Source of the DNA: Candidatus Methanomethylicia archaeon
Lineage (GTDB): Archaea; Thermoproteota; Methanomethylicia; CALHIW01
Direction: 5' to 3'
Assembly: GCA_938030905.1 (NCBI GenBank)
Contig: CALHIW010000013.1
Coordinates: 1-36,664 of the forward strand
DNA length: 36,664 nt
The position numbers and the translations under genes were made by a program. Positions 1 to 10,047 of the stretch are shown in pieces. How positions within the stretch are numbered: the first letter of the stretch is position 1; the number at the start of each line of letters is the position of its first letter. Below the pieces are notes generated by a model. That model did no database searches, was not told the DNA's origin, and saw only the letters and a list, made by a program, of their open reading frames with translations.

Positions 1-99
1 TAAGCAATATAGCAATAAAGCTCCTCCTGCTAACCATACTATAAATACAGTTAGAGACATAAATATCTTACATCTTAAGCAACTCCACATAGAATACAT
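1..99 (-). CDS. Possible N-terminus of a membrane protein running off the left edge (MYSMWSCLRCKIFMSLTVFIVWLAGGALLLYCL...)
   Basis: Minus-strand frame open from ATG (complement 97-99) to the window edge; CxxC followed by a hydrophobic helix; too short to assign. Confidence 0.25.
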   Translation of the reverse strand, partial: MYSMWSCLRCKIFMSLTVFIVWLAGGALLLYCL

Positions 100-549
100 T
101 GAACTATTTGCTGGAACTGTACTAAAATTTATTAGTTAAACCTCGCTAACCCATCTTAAATAATAGGATATCAAACTACATATGGGTAATGTATAATGCT
201 ATTTATGCTTAACTAAACTAATTCGTACAAGCTCAATACATTCCTCTACTCATAGTTAACATATTAATGTGATGCTGAGTTCATAATGAGCCGCCTAAAT
301 ATTTAACAGTTAAAATTCTTATGTTTTATTATATTTATAATACCATCTCCTTATACTTGAATCGTTTCAAATATATGACTTTGAATATTCAATATGAATT
401 AAGTGGAGGCTGTGATGGAATTTTATTATAGACGTGATTGAGATAAAGTTAATAAAATCCATTTACACTAGGAGGCTTTCCAGCATTATTTCTACACTAC
501 GGATTATAATAATACTATGAAGTATTGCAGTAGTTTTATAAGTATTTGA

Positions 550-2289
550 ATGTTTAGGTTTAGCGCTGTTACTGGGATGATTGTCTTGGGCAAACCTGAT
601 TTAGTACTTATTCATCCGCCAAGCATATACGATTTTAGAGAGAAGACTATACTTTATGGTCCTATTAGCGATGTTGTACCTTCAACTCCTATTTTCGAAA
701 TGTATCCTATTGGCTTCATTAGCTTAATGGGGTATCTTGAATACAATGGATTTCACATACATATCATTAACCTAGCTGTTAAAATGCTTAGAAGGAGAGA
801 CTTTAATCCTGAGAACTATCTTTCAAAAATAGAGGCTAAAGCATATGGCGTAGATATTCACTGGCTTGTCCACTCCCATGGAGGAATTGAGGTTGCAAAA
901 ATATTGAAGAAAATCAGGCCAAATAGACCAGTTATAATTGGCGGGCTTTCATCAACGTATTTCCATAGGGAAATCATTAGGAACTATTTAGAGATAGATT
1001 ACATTGTTAGAGGAGATAGTGGAGAATACCCATTGCTTAAACTCATGGAGTGTATTGAAGGTAATAAGCATCCAGTAGATGTTCCAAACATTACATGGAG
1101 GGGTGATGACGGGAAAATTCATGAGAACCCATTAACACATGTTCCAGAATCAATCGATAAATACACTATCAACTATGAATATGCTGTTAAAAATGTTGTT
1201 AGGCATTTAAATATTGAGGATTACCTACCATATGGGGACTGGCTTAGCTATCCATACTGTGCTCTTATAACATGTAAGGGATGTAGCCAAAACTGCATTA
1301 CATGCGGAGGATCAGCATATAGCTTTAGTAAAATATATGGTAGGGGGAAAGTAGCTTTAAAAAGTCCTGAAGTACTTATAGACGAAATGAGAATTATCCA
1401 AAGCTACTTTAAATCTCCAATATTCCTTCTCGGAGATATTTGGCAGTATGGTGATGAGCATGGCTTAAAAATATTAAAGCTAATAAGAAGGGAGGGAATA
1501 GATAATCCGATAACATTTGAGCTTTTCAACCCAATAAATATAGAGAAAATTGTGGAAATTGAGCGGTCATGTAGTGAATTCAGCATTGAAATATCTCCTG
1601 AAAGCCATGATGAAGACATAAGGAGGATGCAGGGAAGACTCTATAGTAATGAGATGCTTGAGAAAATGATTGAAGATAGCTTAAATCATGAATGCGCAAA
1701 GCTCGATGTATTCTTCATGATAGGGCTGCCAAGACAAACACCCAAGTCAGTTACTGAAACTATTAACTACTGTGATAGACTACTATCAAAATATAGTGAT
1801 GGAAGACTACATATATTTATAGCACCACTAGCACCATTCCTTGATCCTGGAAGTATAGCGTTTGAGAATCCGGATACTGTAGGGTATATAGTCATATTTA
1901 AAACCTTTAATGAACATAGAGAAGCACTTACAAAGCCAAGCTGGAAACATTATTTAAACTATGAGACGGTATGGATGAATAGAAGCCAAATTGTAGATTC
2001 AACATATAATGCCGCTAGGGCAATGAATTATATTAGATTTAAACATGGTATAGTTGATGAAGACCATTATGAAGCAACTAGGATGAGAATAGATTTCATA
2101 GAGAATATTACTAGAAAAATAGATAAATTCATAGCTAAGAGGAGTGGCTTAGAGAGGTTAAGAGAATATGTAAGGAAGACATATAGTATTCTATGTCCAA
2201 GAGAGGAGTTGAAAAGTGTACCGATGGCTAAGGTGAAATGGCTTAGGGGAGGATTAACATTAATGTTAAAATACCTACATATACTCTAG
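550..2289 (+). CDS. B12-binding domain / radical SAM protein
   Basis: 579 aa ORF; N-terminal cobalamin-binding-like domain (VLIHPPSIYDFR..., YPIGFISLMGYLEYNGF, IIGGLSSTYFH), radical SAM CSQNCITC motif inside CKGCSQNCITCGG. Confidence 0.85.
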   Translation: MFRFSAVTGMIVLGKPDLVLIHPPSIYDFREKTILYGPISDVVPSTPIFEMYPIGFISLMGYLEYNGFHIHIINLAVKMLRRRDFNPENYLSKIEAKAYGVDIHWLVHSHGGIEVAKILKKIRPNRPVIIGGLSSTYFHREIIRNYLEIDYIVRGDSGEYPLLKLMECIEGNKHPVDVPNITWRGDDGKIHENPLTHVPESIDKYTINYEYAVKNVVRHLNIEDYLPYGDWLSYPYCALITCKGCSQNCITCGGSAYSFSKIYGRGKVALKSPEVLIDEMRIIQSYFKSPIFLLGDIWQYGDEHGLKILKLIRREGIDNPITFELFNPINIEKIVEIERSCSEFSIEISPESHDEDIRRMQGRLYSNEMLEKMIEDSLNHECAKLDVFFMIGLPRQTPKSVTETINYCDRLLSKYSDGRLHIFIAPLAPFLDPGSIAFENPDTVGYIVIFKTFNEHREALTKPSWKHYLNYETVWMNRSQIVDSTYNAARAMNYIRFKHGIVDEDHYEATRMRIDFIENITRKIDKFIAKRSGLERLREYVRKTYSILCPREELKSVPMAKVKWLRGGLTLMLKYLHIL

Positions 2290-3485
2290 GTAAACATACT
2301 TAAAATCCTGGCAAGTATTAGGTGGGGAGTATTTTCAGCTTTCAACACTTTTGCCAGCACTTTCCTACCGAGAAATAGAGCTCCTAATCTTATAAGCTTC
2401 CTATTATACATTAATAAGTCACCTGTCTTCCTGTATAGTAGGCCGTTTTCAATAACCTTTCCAAGCACTCTATGAAGCTCCAAGCTATAGCTTAATCCTC
2501 TACCCTCAACAATCGATTTTAAACAGTTACTTGCAATACATCCTGAAATCATAGCATTAACTATTCCAGCACCATTAATAGGCTCACATGTTCCAGCAGC
2601 ATCCCCAATAAGCATTACACACCCACTTTCAACATTACTTACAATTCCACCTACAGGTACAGTTTTCAAGTAGAAAAGTTCAGTCGGTCTAGCTCCCTTA
2701 AGAAATGAGGACTCAACATCACTCAGAAACTTCTTAAAACACTCAACTATCTTAAAACCCTTCTTAACTAAATACATTCTAACTCCAAGCCCTACATTTG
2801 CTCTACCACCACCCTTAGGTATTATCCATCCAAATCCTCCAGGAGCATAGCGTGGCGATATAAATACATAAACCTTACTTTCATCAATTTTAAGACTTGA
2901 AAACCTCTGGTTAATACATAGAGCAATATCCTTATCATCATATCCACTATCAATACTGAATACTTGAGAAACTCTTGATGGAGTGGAGTCAGCACCAATA
3001 AGATAGTCAACTTTAAAACTCAACTCAACACCTCCCCTCTTAGCCTTAAATATAATTACTCCATCTCTATATTTAGCATCTGTAAAAAATGCAGAGTTAA
3101 CCAGCTTTACACCATTTCTCTCAGCATCATCAACTATTTGCTGAATCATTAAATCCTTACGTATAACGTAACCATCAAGCTTAATATCTAGAAGTGGTCT
3201 TCCACCCTCTAGATAAATTTCTATAAGAGATATTTTATTCTCTACAATATTTCTACCTACAATGTACTTATATGATTCATCAACATCTCTACTATCACGT
3301 ATAATTCCACTATCTACGTAAAGCCTCCTGGTTTCATTAGGTGTTAGTAGAAACTCCCCGCATACAATGTGTGAGCTAGGCTTAGCTTTACGTTCAACAA
3401 CTAAAACATCAAAGCCCAACTTTGCAGCTAATAGTGAAAACAAAGCACCACTAGGACCAGAGCCAATAACAGCTACTGAAACCAT
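2286..3485 (-). CDS. Geranylgeranyl reductase family FAD-dependent oxidoreductase
   Basis: 399 aa; N-terminal Rossmann GSGPSGALFSLLAAKLGFDVLVVER, later GDAAGTCEPINGAGIVNAMISG typical of the GGR/FixC flavoprotein family. Confidence 0.85.
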   Translation of the reverse strand: MVSVAVIGSGPSGALFSLLAAKLGFDVLVVERKAKPSSHIVCGEFLLTPNETRRLYVDSGIIRDSRDVDESYKYIVGRNIVENKISLIEIYLEGGRPLLDIKLDGYVIRKDLMIQQIVDDAERNGVKLVNSAFFTDAKYRDGVIIFKAKRGGVELSFKVDYLIGADSTPSRVSQVFSIDSGYDDKDIALCINQRFSSLKIDESKVYVFISPRYAPGGFGWIIPKGGGRANVGLGVRMYLVKKGFKIVECFKKFLSDVESSFLKGARPTELFYLKTVPVGGIVSNVESGCVMLIGDAAGTCEPINGAGIVNAMISGCIASNCLKSIVEGRGLSYSLELHRVLGKVIENGLLYRKTGDLLMYNRKLIRLGALFLGRKVLAKVLKAENTPHLILARILSMFT

Positions 3486-3551
3486 ACAATACCAAGCTAA
3501 TAAAATTTAAATATTTAACTCGCAATTCAAGTCAAACCATATTGGTGAGTA

Positions 3552-4250
3552 ATGCTGAACACTAGGAATTTATGGATTAATATTATTGAAAGCCTAAGAG
3601 AGATAATTCCATATTATGATTTAATGAATAAAATAATATCACTTAGTAGGGATATTAAGTATAGAGTTGAGGGGTTGAAGATGATTGTAAAAGGAGGAGA
3701 GTTAATGCTTGATGCAGGTAGTGGTGCAGGAATATTGACATTAATAGCTTTTAAAATAGGAGTTTTAGAGTCAGTACTTCTCGACCCATTAATTGAAATG
3801 CATATTGAAGCTAGAAGAAGAATGAGAAACTATAAAAACATGTATAGTGTTAGAGGTGTTTTCGAATATCCACCATTTAGAAAGAATGCGTTCAACATTA
3901 TAGGATGCGCATTCTCTCTTAGAGATGCTAGAAACATTATTAGAGCAGCTAAAATGCTAACTGAAAAACTAAAACCTAATGGATATATACTAATAGTTGA
4001 TATAGGAAAGCCGGAAAGCCATATTTTAAGCTTTACACTACACATCTATTGGAGATATATAGTCCCAATAATAGCTGCAATAATAGTAAGAAGGAAGTGG
4101 AGAAAATATACAGCTCTAGGTGAAACATATCTTAAACTACCTGAAAACAACCAGCTAAAGAGACTTCTTAAAACACTCTATAAAGTAGTAGTGTTCAAAG
4201 AGAAGTTTATGGGTGGGGGATTAATAGCCATAGGGAAGTTTAGAAGATAA
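3552..4250 (+). CDS. Class I SAM-dependent methyltransferase (UbiE-like)
   Basis: MLDAGSGAGILTLIAFKIG motif I; 232 aa; upstream GGTGAG Shine-Dalgarno-like sequence. Confidence 0.75.
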   Translation: MLNTRNLWINIIESLREIIPYYDLMNKIISLSRDIKYRVEGLKMIVKGGELMLDAGSGAGILTLIAFKIGVLESVLLDPLIEMHIEARRRMRNYKNMYSVRGVFEYPPFRKNAFNIIGCAFSLRDARNIIRAAKMLTEKLKPNGYILIVDIGKPESHILSFTLHIYWRYIVPIIAAIIVRRKWRKYTALGETYLKLPENNQLKRLLKTLYKVVVFKEKFMGGGLIAIGKFRR

Positions 4251-4497
4251 TTAGTATTCTATTATAGTTAAGGCTATAATTAGGTTTCCCAGTTTAAGCT
4301 ATGGTGAAAGCTAAGTGAAAAATAAAGAATCTTAGAATAACATCACATAAACTTAATAGAGAGAACTAAAGTTTAAAGTGGAATAAATTGTCTTAAAATT
4401 TAAATCATTATTTAGAATTCATAGAGTTAGATAAATTGTCAGTGGGTTTAAATAGTGTTATGCTTTATAGTGCTGGAGAGTACTGGTAGGTGAGCTA

Positions 4498-5346
4498 ATG
4501 GTTAAAGCATACATGCCCCTTCCACTATTTCCAGCGATATCTATAACTGGGGAATGGTGTGGCTTAAAATGTAAGTATTGTGGGGGGGAGCTTCTTAAAG
4601 GTATGTTAAGAGTTAATACACCCCATGAGCTTTACAGTCTATGTAGGAGGCTTAAGGAGAATGGGGTTATTGGCTGCCTGATTAGTGGAGGATTTAACAA
4701 GAATGGAATACTACCTATTAAACCATTTATACAGGCTATACGTGATATTAAGAGGAATTTAGAGTTTATCATTAGTATTCATGTTGGTTTTGCTGGTAGA
4801 GATTATGCTAAAATATTAAGAGATTGTGGTGTTGATATAGTGGATTTAAACATTATTAATAGTATTAGGGTATTTAGAGATGTTATGGGTTTAAATGCTA
4901 ATTCAAGCATTATGGAGGAAACAATTAAAAACCTTAGAGACTACGGCCCACCATACATTGCACCACATATTATGATTGGGGCAGATTATGGTAAAGTATA
5001 CTGGGAAATTGAAGCTATTGATCTTTTAAAAGACATAGATTTGGATACTCTAATATTTGTTGTATTTTCACCAATACATGGTACAGATATGGAGTATGTT
5101 TCAAGCCCAAACATCATAGATGTAGTTAAAGTATTTCAACAAGCCAGGAGAAAGCTTTCAAATATTGAAATCGGGCTTGGATGTGCTAGACCTCGAGGAA
5201 GCTATAGTGTAAAGCTTGAGAAGAAACTCATACAAAATAGACTTGTTGATAGAGTAGTAATACCTAGTAGAGCTAGTGAATACTTAATGTCATGCTGTTC
5301 AATACCTAAAGAGCTTGAAGACAGAATTCCAAGAAAACACTTATAG
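4498..5346 (+). CDS. Radical SAM protein, biotin-synthase-like archaeal family (possibly LipS-related)
   Basis: CGLKCKYCGG radical SAM cluster motif, LISGGFNKNG; GGTGAG upstream of the ATG. Confidence 0.75.
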   Translation: MVKAYMPLPLFPAISITGEWCGLKCKYCGGELLKGMLRVNTPHELYSLCRRLKENGVIGCLISGGFNKNGILPIKPFIQAIRDIKRNLEFIISIHVGFAGRDYAKILRDCGVDIVDLNIINSIRVFRDVMGLNANSSIMEETIKNLRDYGPPYIAPHIMIGADYGKVYWEIEAIDLLKDIDLDTLIFVVFSPIHGTDMEYVSSPNIIDVVKVFQQARRKLSNIEIGLGCARPRGSYSVKLEKKLIQNRLVDRVVIPSRASEYLMSCCSIPKELEDRIPRKHL

Positions 5347-5393
5347 ATATTTAAACAGCTGGAAAAATTTAAGTTTTACAGCTACGCATATAT

Positions 5394-6116
5394 GTGATGC
5401 CGGTACACATTATAGCTAAGCCTGAAGACATAGCGAAAAGAGCTATTATTGCAGGAGACCCTGCGAGAGTTGAGCAGATAGCTGGAATGCTTGAAAACCC
5501 ATATCTAGTAAATAGTAATAGAGGATACATAACATATACGGGATACTATAAGGGTGAGAGAGTAACTGTAGCAACACATGGTGTTGGAGCTCCATCAGCA
5601 GCTATTGTAGTTGAGGAGTTGAAAATGCTTGGAGTTGAAGTAATCATTAGGCTTGGAACAACGGGGGCGCTTATTAATAATCTTGAAATAGGGGATATAG
5701 TAATACCTACAGGTGCATCATATCCATATGGTGGTAATACTACAAGTATGTATACACCAGATGGCTACATGGCAGCTGTACCTAACCCTATAGTTCTAGG
5801 TAAGCTAATAGAGAAAGCTAGAATATTCAATGTAAGATTTACTGCTGGACCAATATTTAGCAGTGATGCATTCTATGCAGAGGATCCACTATTCGTTAGG
5901 AGGTGGGCTTTAAGAGGAATGATATCGGTTGAGATGGAATGCGCAGCGGTCTTCATAGTTGGATTACTAAGAAAAATTAAAACAGGAGCTCTACTAATTG
6001 TAAGTAATAATTTAACTAGAGAAGATAGAAAGGAGATACCGGTTGCTGAAGGTCTTAAAAAATATGTAGATGTTGCTTCAAGAATAGCTCTTGAAACAAT
6101 AGTAGAGATACAGTAG
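5394..6116 (+). CDS. Purine/uridine nucleoside phosphorylase family protein (PNP_UDP)
   Basis: IIAGDPARVEQIA, RLGTTGALI, ISVEMECAAVF motifs; GTG start at 5394 or ATG at 5397. Confidence 0.9.
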   Translation: MMPVHIIAKPEDIAKRAIIAGDPARVEQIAGMLENPYLVNSNRGYITYTGYYKGERVTVATHGVGAPSAAIVVEELKMLGVEVIIRLGTTGALINNLEIGDIVIPTGASYPYGGNTTSMYTPDGYMAAVPNPIVLGKLIEKARIFNVRFTAGPIFSSDAFYAEDPLFVRRWALRGMISVEMECAAVFIVGLLRKIKTGALLIVSNNLTREDRKEIPVAEGLKKYVDVASRIALETIVEIQ

Positions 6117-6164
6117 TAAGTAGCTAGCTACTAGTAATATAGAACCATCGGTTTTGAAGTTGAG

Positions 6165-7200
6165 AAGATGTTGTTTCCCCCTATGTTAAGATTGCGAGGA
6201 AAGATCATTTGGACCTTAAGAAGGAGGCGGAAAGAAGCTATGTGATGAATTGCTAAAAGATCAGGAGTTTTCAAAGCACTACGTTGATTTCACGGTCAAT
6301 TCGGTCATAGGACCCGTTAAAGGATTGATATCGCTCTACAATCAGGGGAGGGTGAAGAGAAAACCTGAGATAATAAAAGGAATAGTCTTTTCAGCCTTAG
6401 AAATAACATTTTGAGAATTAGCATCAAGCCAAATAAAAGGTTTCTCGATTTAACGAAGTATTTCCTGGCTTCCAAAAGATTTCGATAGAGTCGGTGGCTG
6501 CTTTTGACTGAAAAGAAGCTTATAATCCCGTTCAAGAAAAGCGTAGAGCAAAAGCGGAGAAATTCGCCTCATTCAACGTAAACTTAACAAATATAACTGC
6601 TTTCATAGATGGGGGAATAGAATGCTACGATCTAAGGGGCTTTACCACATTCACAGAACTTACAAGATAAAGTGAAGAAGGATTCAGAAACTCACAAAGT
6701 TCAAGCCGAAGACTTTGAAAAAGCTTTTGGAGAAGTATTCGAAGCGTGAAAGAAATAGAGCAAAGGACTTCATGTACAAGCTCACAACTTTGATAGCAAA
6801 GACTTAAAGAGCTTAAAAGCGGAGCAATTCTTAGGGCATCAAGAGAATCAGAGAAAGAGTTTTCACGACTCTAAAAAATGAACAGAAAGCTTTCAACATG
6901 GAACGCGAGGACTTTTCAATTCATGCTTGAATACAGGCTGGATTGGTTGGAACTACTTGTGAAACACGTTGATTCAAAAACAGCTCCAAGACGCCCTCTC
7001 TGCTCTGGAAGCTTAGCCTCCTATGAGGGTATGTTGATGAGATGTGAGAGATGTAATTTAGCGGTGGATAGAGATGTTGTAGCTGTTTTGAACCTTCAGA
7101 TGTGGGGGTTTGGATTCACCCCGAAGGCCTCAATGAGCTAATCGAGAGGGATGGGTTAGGTAGGAATGAAAGTAATGGAAAGCTATATATTCCTATTTAA
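6165..7200 (+). pseudogene. Degenerate TnpB (IS200/IS605-type OrfB) with multiple frameshifts
   Basis: Recoverable TnpB-like segments in changing frames: DELLKDQEFSKHYVDFTVNSVIGPVKGLISLYNQGRVKRKPEIIKGIVFS, NLTNITAFIDGGIECYDLRGF, STWNARTFQFMLEYRLDWL, zinc-ribbon remnant LCSGSLASYEGMLMRCERCNLAVDRDVVAVLNLQM, tail LNELIERDGLGRNESNGKLYIPI*. Confidence 0.85.
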
Positions 7201-7405
7201 CTCAGAACCCGTCATTAGAGTTGAGGTGAAGGTTGAGGTTGATGCCCTAAGGCTTAAAAATGTATTTATGAATTTTACATTGGCTAAAATGCTAAATCCT
7301 GATGTAAAAACAATTCTAGTATATGTTAATTGGAATGTGTTAGAGATTCTTAAATATATTATGTTGAAATATGTTGATAGGCTTTACTGGTTTGGATCTG
7401 GATGA
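7166..7405 (+). CDS. Small hypothetical ORF (79 aa), 5' end overlapping the TnpB remnant in another frame
   Basis: ORF only; no recognisable motif. Confidence 0.25.
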   Translation: MKVMESYIFLFNSEPVIRVEVKVEVDALRLKNVFMNFTLAKMLNPDVKTILVYVNWNVLEILKYIMLKYVDRLYWFGSG

Positions 7406-7473
7406 ATGGGTAATGTGAATGAATTTATAGATTATTTAAATCAAGCTATATCATAAATATATTGATAAGTCTA

Positions 7474-9822
7474 CTAAAAGAAGGATTCAAGTCCTCTACC
7501 GGCAGATTTAATAAGCTTTTCAAGATCTTTTTCCTTCACCCCAACAGTTTCAAGTATTCTAGCGCATACTGGAATTAGCTGCTTTTCAATATAGTATTCT
7601 AAATCAACCTCATTTAGAGATGTTTTTGAATAGTGTTTAGCTCTTGTATATATTGGTCCAGTACCCTTGGTTACTATAAACCCTATATAATCCCCCTTAT
7701 CCACACTCCATTCATCTTCTTTAAGAGCATGAGCTACAACAACATGTGGAGCATTTACCTCATACTCTTCAAGCCTCTTTGCGAGCTGCTTCCATATAAT
7801 AAGGCTTTCTAAATTAACCTGCCTATTTCTTAGCTTAGCTACTCTATCCCTAACAAAATCTATTAAACTACTTCTATCTTCACCTTTAAGTAGCTTCTCC
7901 ACAAGGGCTTTCTGTATTTCCTTAGCATACCTACACCAGTCCCCTCTAACAGCCTCCAGCCCTACTATATCTAGAACACCATCAACAGTTATACCTGCAT
8001 ACTTCTTCTTAGCCTCTGTAAATACTACCTTACTATATATCTTATCTATTTTAGCTTCCAATCCAAGATCTCTATTAATCCATTCAAGAAGTTTACCTAT
8101 TCTCTCCTCATCATACTTTATAAATATGCTATCAGTATCTCCATAAATAACTTCTAATCCTAGTTCTGATGCCTTCCTTATGGTTTCAGAAATTATTCTA
8201 CGACCTAGACTCGCTACTGTTTCAGCTCCCTCTTTAAGATACCATCTAGCACCTACCCACCCCATATATCCATACATAGCATTAGCTAAAACCTTCAATA
8301 TCTTCTGAGCTGAATCTAGAAACCTATACTCTGCACTATCCTTAGGATACTTATTCATCTCCACTCTTACCCTCTCTCTCTCCCTAATGGTGGTTTCCAG
8401 AATATGGGTGAAGAAGCCCTTTCTATCCTGTATTATGCATGTATTAGCATCCTTAACCTCAATAATATTTCTAAACCCTACACATGGTAGAGGCTTTACA
8501 GTATCTGGTGATATATTGTATTTCAACATTAAGCTCGGATACATTGCCTTAAAGTCAACAACAGCTATTTCCTCATGTACACCCATTCTAGGTGTAAGTA
8601 CTCTCCCACCTGGATAGCTTGGGAAAACCTTTCCCTTCACTTTAGGTATAAGTTCACCACGTTTAACAGCCTCCCTCATTAAGAAGTTTTCAAGTCGGAA
8701 GCCTGCAGCCGCCGTGAAAACATGGTCTACAGGTATACCTGTAATTGCTGAGAGACTAAATACATAGTCTGATATCATGTTGAAAATAGTTAGATATGTT
8801 TTAGCTCTCCACATAGAGTATTTTAAAAGCATACTTCTCCCATCTTCATCAATCCAGTATTTTGAATGGTAGAATTCATCTATAGATTCAGTATCAACTC
8901 CAATACCTAAATACTCAGCAAGCTCTTCAATGGTTCCCCTTTCAAGCTCAGCTATTTCATCAGCATACTCCTTTAAGTCGAAGTTTATCCTACCAGCTAC
9001 TGAGAAGTGGCCGTAGAGGCTTTGATGAGGTTCACTATTAATCTTACCTACTTCAAGCTTTAACTCATGCCTACTACATCTCTTAAGTAGGAAGGGCCAG
9101 TGAAATGTGTTTAGCTTAAACCCAACAATTACGTCGGGATCAAAGCTTTTAATAGCTTCTATAAAGGACTTTAAAACTTCATATTCACTACCTGCGAACT
9201 GTATGTTTTCACCATTGCTTTTAGCTATTGAAATAGCTACAATAGGATTTATTTCAGGCTTTGGTGAGCCTTTATCAGAGTAATATATGAAGTCAACCCC
9301 TATAATTTTCAAGTTTGGATTAGAAGTAGTTTCAACTCTACGTATAGAATTGAGAATATATACTTTATCTACACCATCCCTAAATGTAACATCGGAATTC
9401 TCAACTTCAGCTTCATACCATGATGAGGGGGAAATGTCATTATCTAGTAGAAACCTATTAGAGAAACGTACATCATCCTCGAAAAGCTCCCCATTAAATA
9501 CTCTGCTCTTAATAGCTTTAATAACATCCTCGGATTTTGAGGGTATACATGAAACCTCAATAGTGTTCTTCTCATCACCGAAGCTTCTCTTAATAGTAGG
9601 TTTACATTCAATAACACCAGGTAGATCTCTAATACTGTTTAGAACCCTATCCAACTCCGCATCATTACCGATTACTACATAGAATTTCTGCTTCTGATTT
9701 AAACATCTAAAAATACATCTCCTACCATCTCTTGTAATCCCCCATATCCAAATTTCATCAAATCCATTAACCTGCTCAGCTGATACGTCAACTAGCCAGA
9801 AAACCTCCCTCATCATCCCCAA
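7474..9822 (-). CDS. Family B DNA polymerase with degenerate 3'-5' exonuclease motifs
   Basis: Motif A VVDFKAMYPSLMLKYNISPDTV, motif B KILKVLANAMYGYMG, motif C YGDTDSIF, thumb TEAKKKYAG. Confidence 0.93.
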   Translation of the reverse strand: MGMMREVFWLVDVSAEQVNGFDEIWIWGITRDGRRCIFRCLNQKQKFYVVIGNDAELDRVLNSIRDLPGVIECKPTIKRSFGDEKNTIEVSCIPSKSEDVIKAIKSRVFNGELFEDDVRFSNRFLLDNDISPSSWYEAEVENSDVTFRDGVDKVYILNSIRRVETTSNPNLKIIGVDFIYYSDKGSPKPEINPIVAISIAKSNGENIQFAGSEYEVLKSFIEAIKSFDPDVIVGFKLNTFHWPFLLKRCSRHELKLEVGKINSEPHQSLYGHFSVAGRINFDLKEYADEIAELERGTIEELAEYLGIGVDTESIDEFYHSKYWIDEDGRSMLLKYSMWRAKTYLTIFNMISDYVFSLSAITGIPVDHVFTAAAGFRLENFLMREAVKRGELIPKVKGKVFPSYPGGRVLTPRMGVHEEIAVVDFKAMYPSLMLKYNISPDTVKPLPCVGFRNIIEVKDANTCIIQDRKGFFTHILETTIRERERVRVEMNKYPKDSAEYRFLDSAQKILKVLANAMYGYMGWVGARWYLKEGAETVASLGRRIISETIRKASELGLEVIYGDTDSIFIKYDEERIGKLLEWINRDLGLEAKIDKIYSKVVFTEAKKKYAGITVDGVLDIVGLEAVRGDWCRYAKEIQKALVEKLLKGEDRSSLIDFVRDRVAKLRNRQVNLESLIIWKQLAKRLEEYEVNAPHVVVAHALKEDEWSVDKGDYIGFIVTKGTGPIYTRAKHYSKTSLNEVDLEYYIEKQLIPVCARILETVGVKEKDLEKLIKSAGRGLESFF

Positions 9823-9863
9823 TAAATTTAGTAAACATCCTTAAAATACTTTCCTATAGTATA

Positions 9864-9965
9864 GTGGCTTTATGAACTTAGATGTGAAAGTATATGTGGC
9901 TAATGACTTAACTTACAGAACAGTATAATGGGGAAATGGCTAATACTTTAAGTTAAGTTTTACTA
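9864..9965. repeat. Dispersed non-coding repeat, copy 1
   Basis: ATGAACTTAGATGTGAAAGTATAT and downstream sequence similar to 25452-25560. Confidence 0.6.
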
Positions 9966-10014
9966 TATGTAACTCCACACATACCAACTTGGCAGGGCTT
10001 AATAGTTGAACGTA

Positions 10015-10024
10015 AAATTTAAAG
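10015..10024 (+). promoter_or_regulatory. Archaeal TATA-box-like element AAATTTAAAG for L35Ae (leaderless spacing)
   Basis: About 24-30 nt upstream of the ATG at 10048. Confidence 0.5.
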
Positions 10025-10047
10025 CTTCAACTTTAGTCTAGCTAACT

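Noticed and set aside
1404-1619. Antisense ORF (71 aa, minus)
   Set aside because: Lies entirely within the well-supported radical SAM gene; no motif.
2822-3010. Overlapping ORF (62 aa, minus, alternate frame)
   Set aside because: Shadow ORF within the geranylgeranyl reductase-family gene.
9287-9682. 131-aa ORF on the plus strand
   Set aside because: Antisense to the N-terminal domain of polB; low-complexity composition typical of shadow ORFs.
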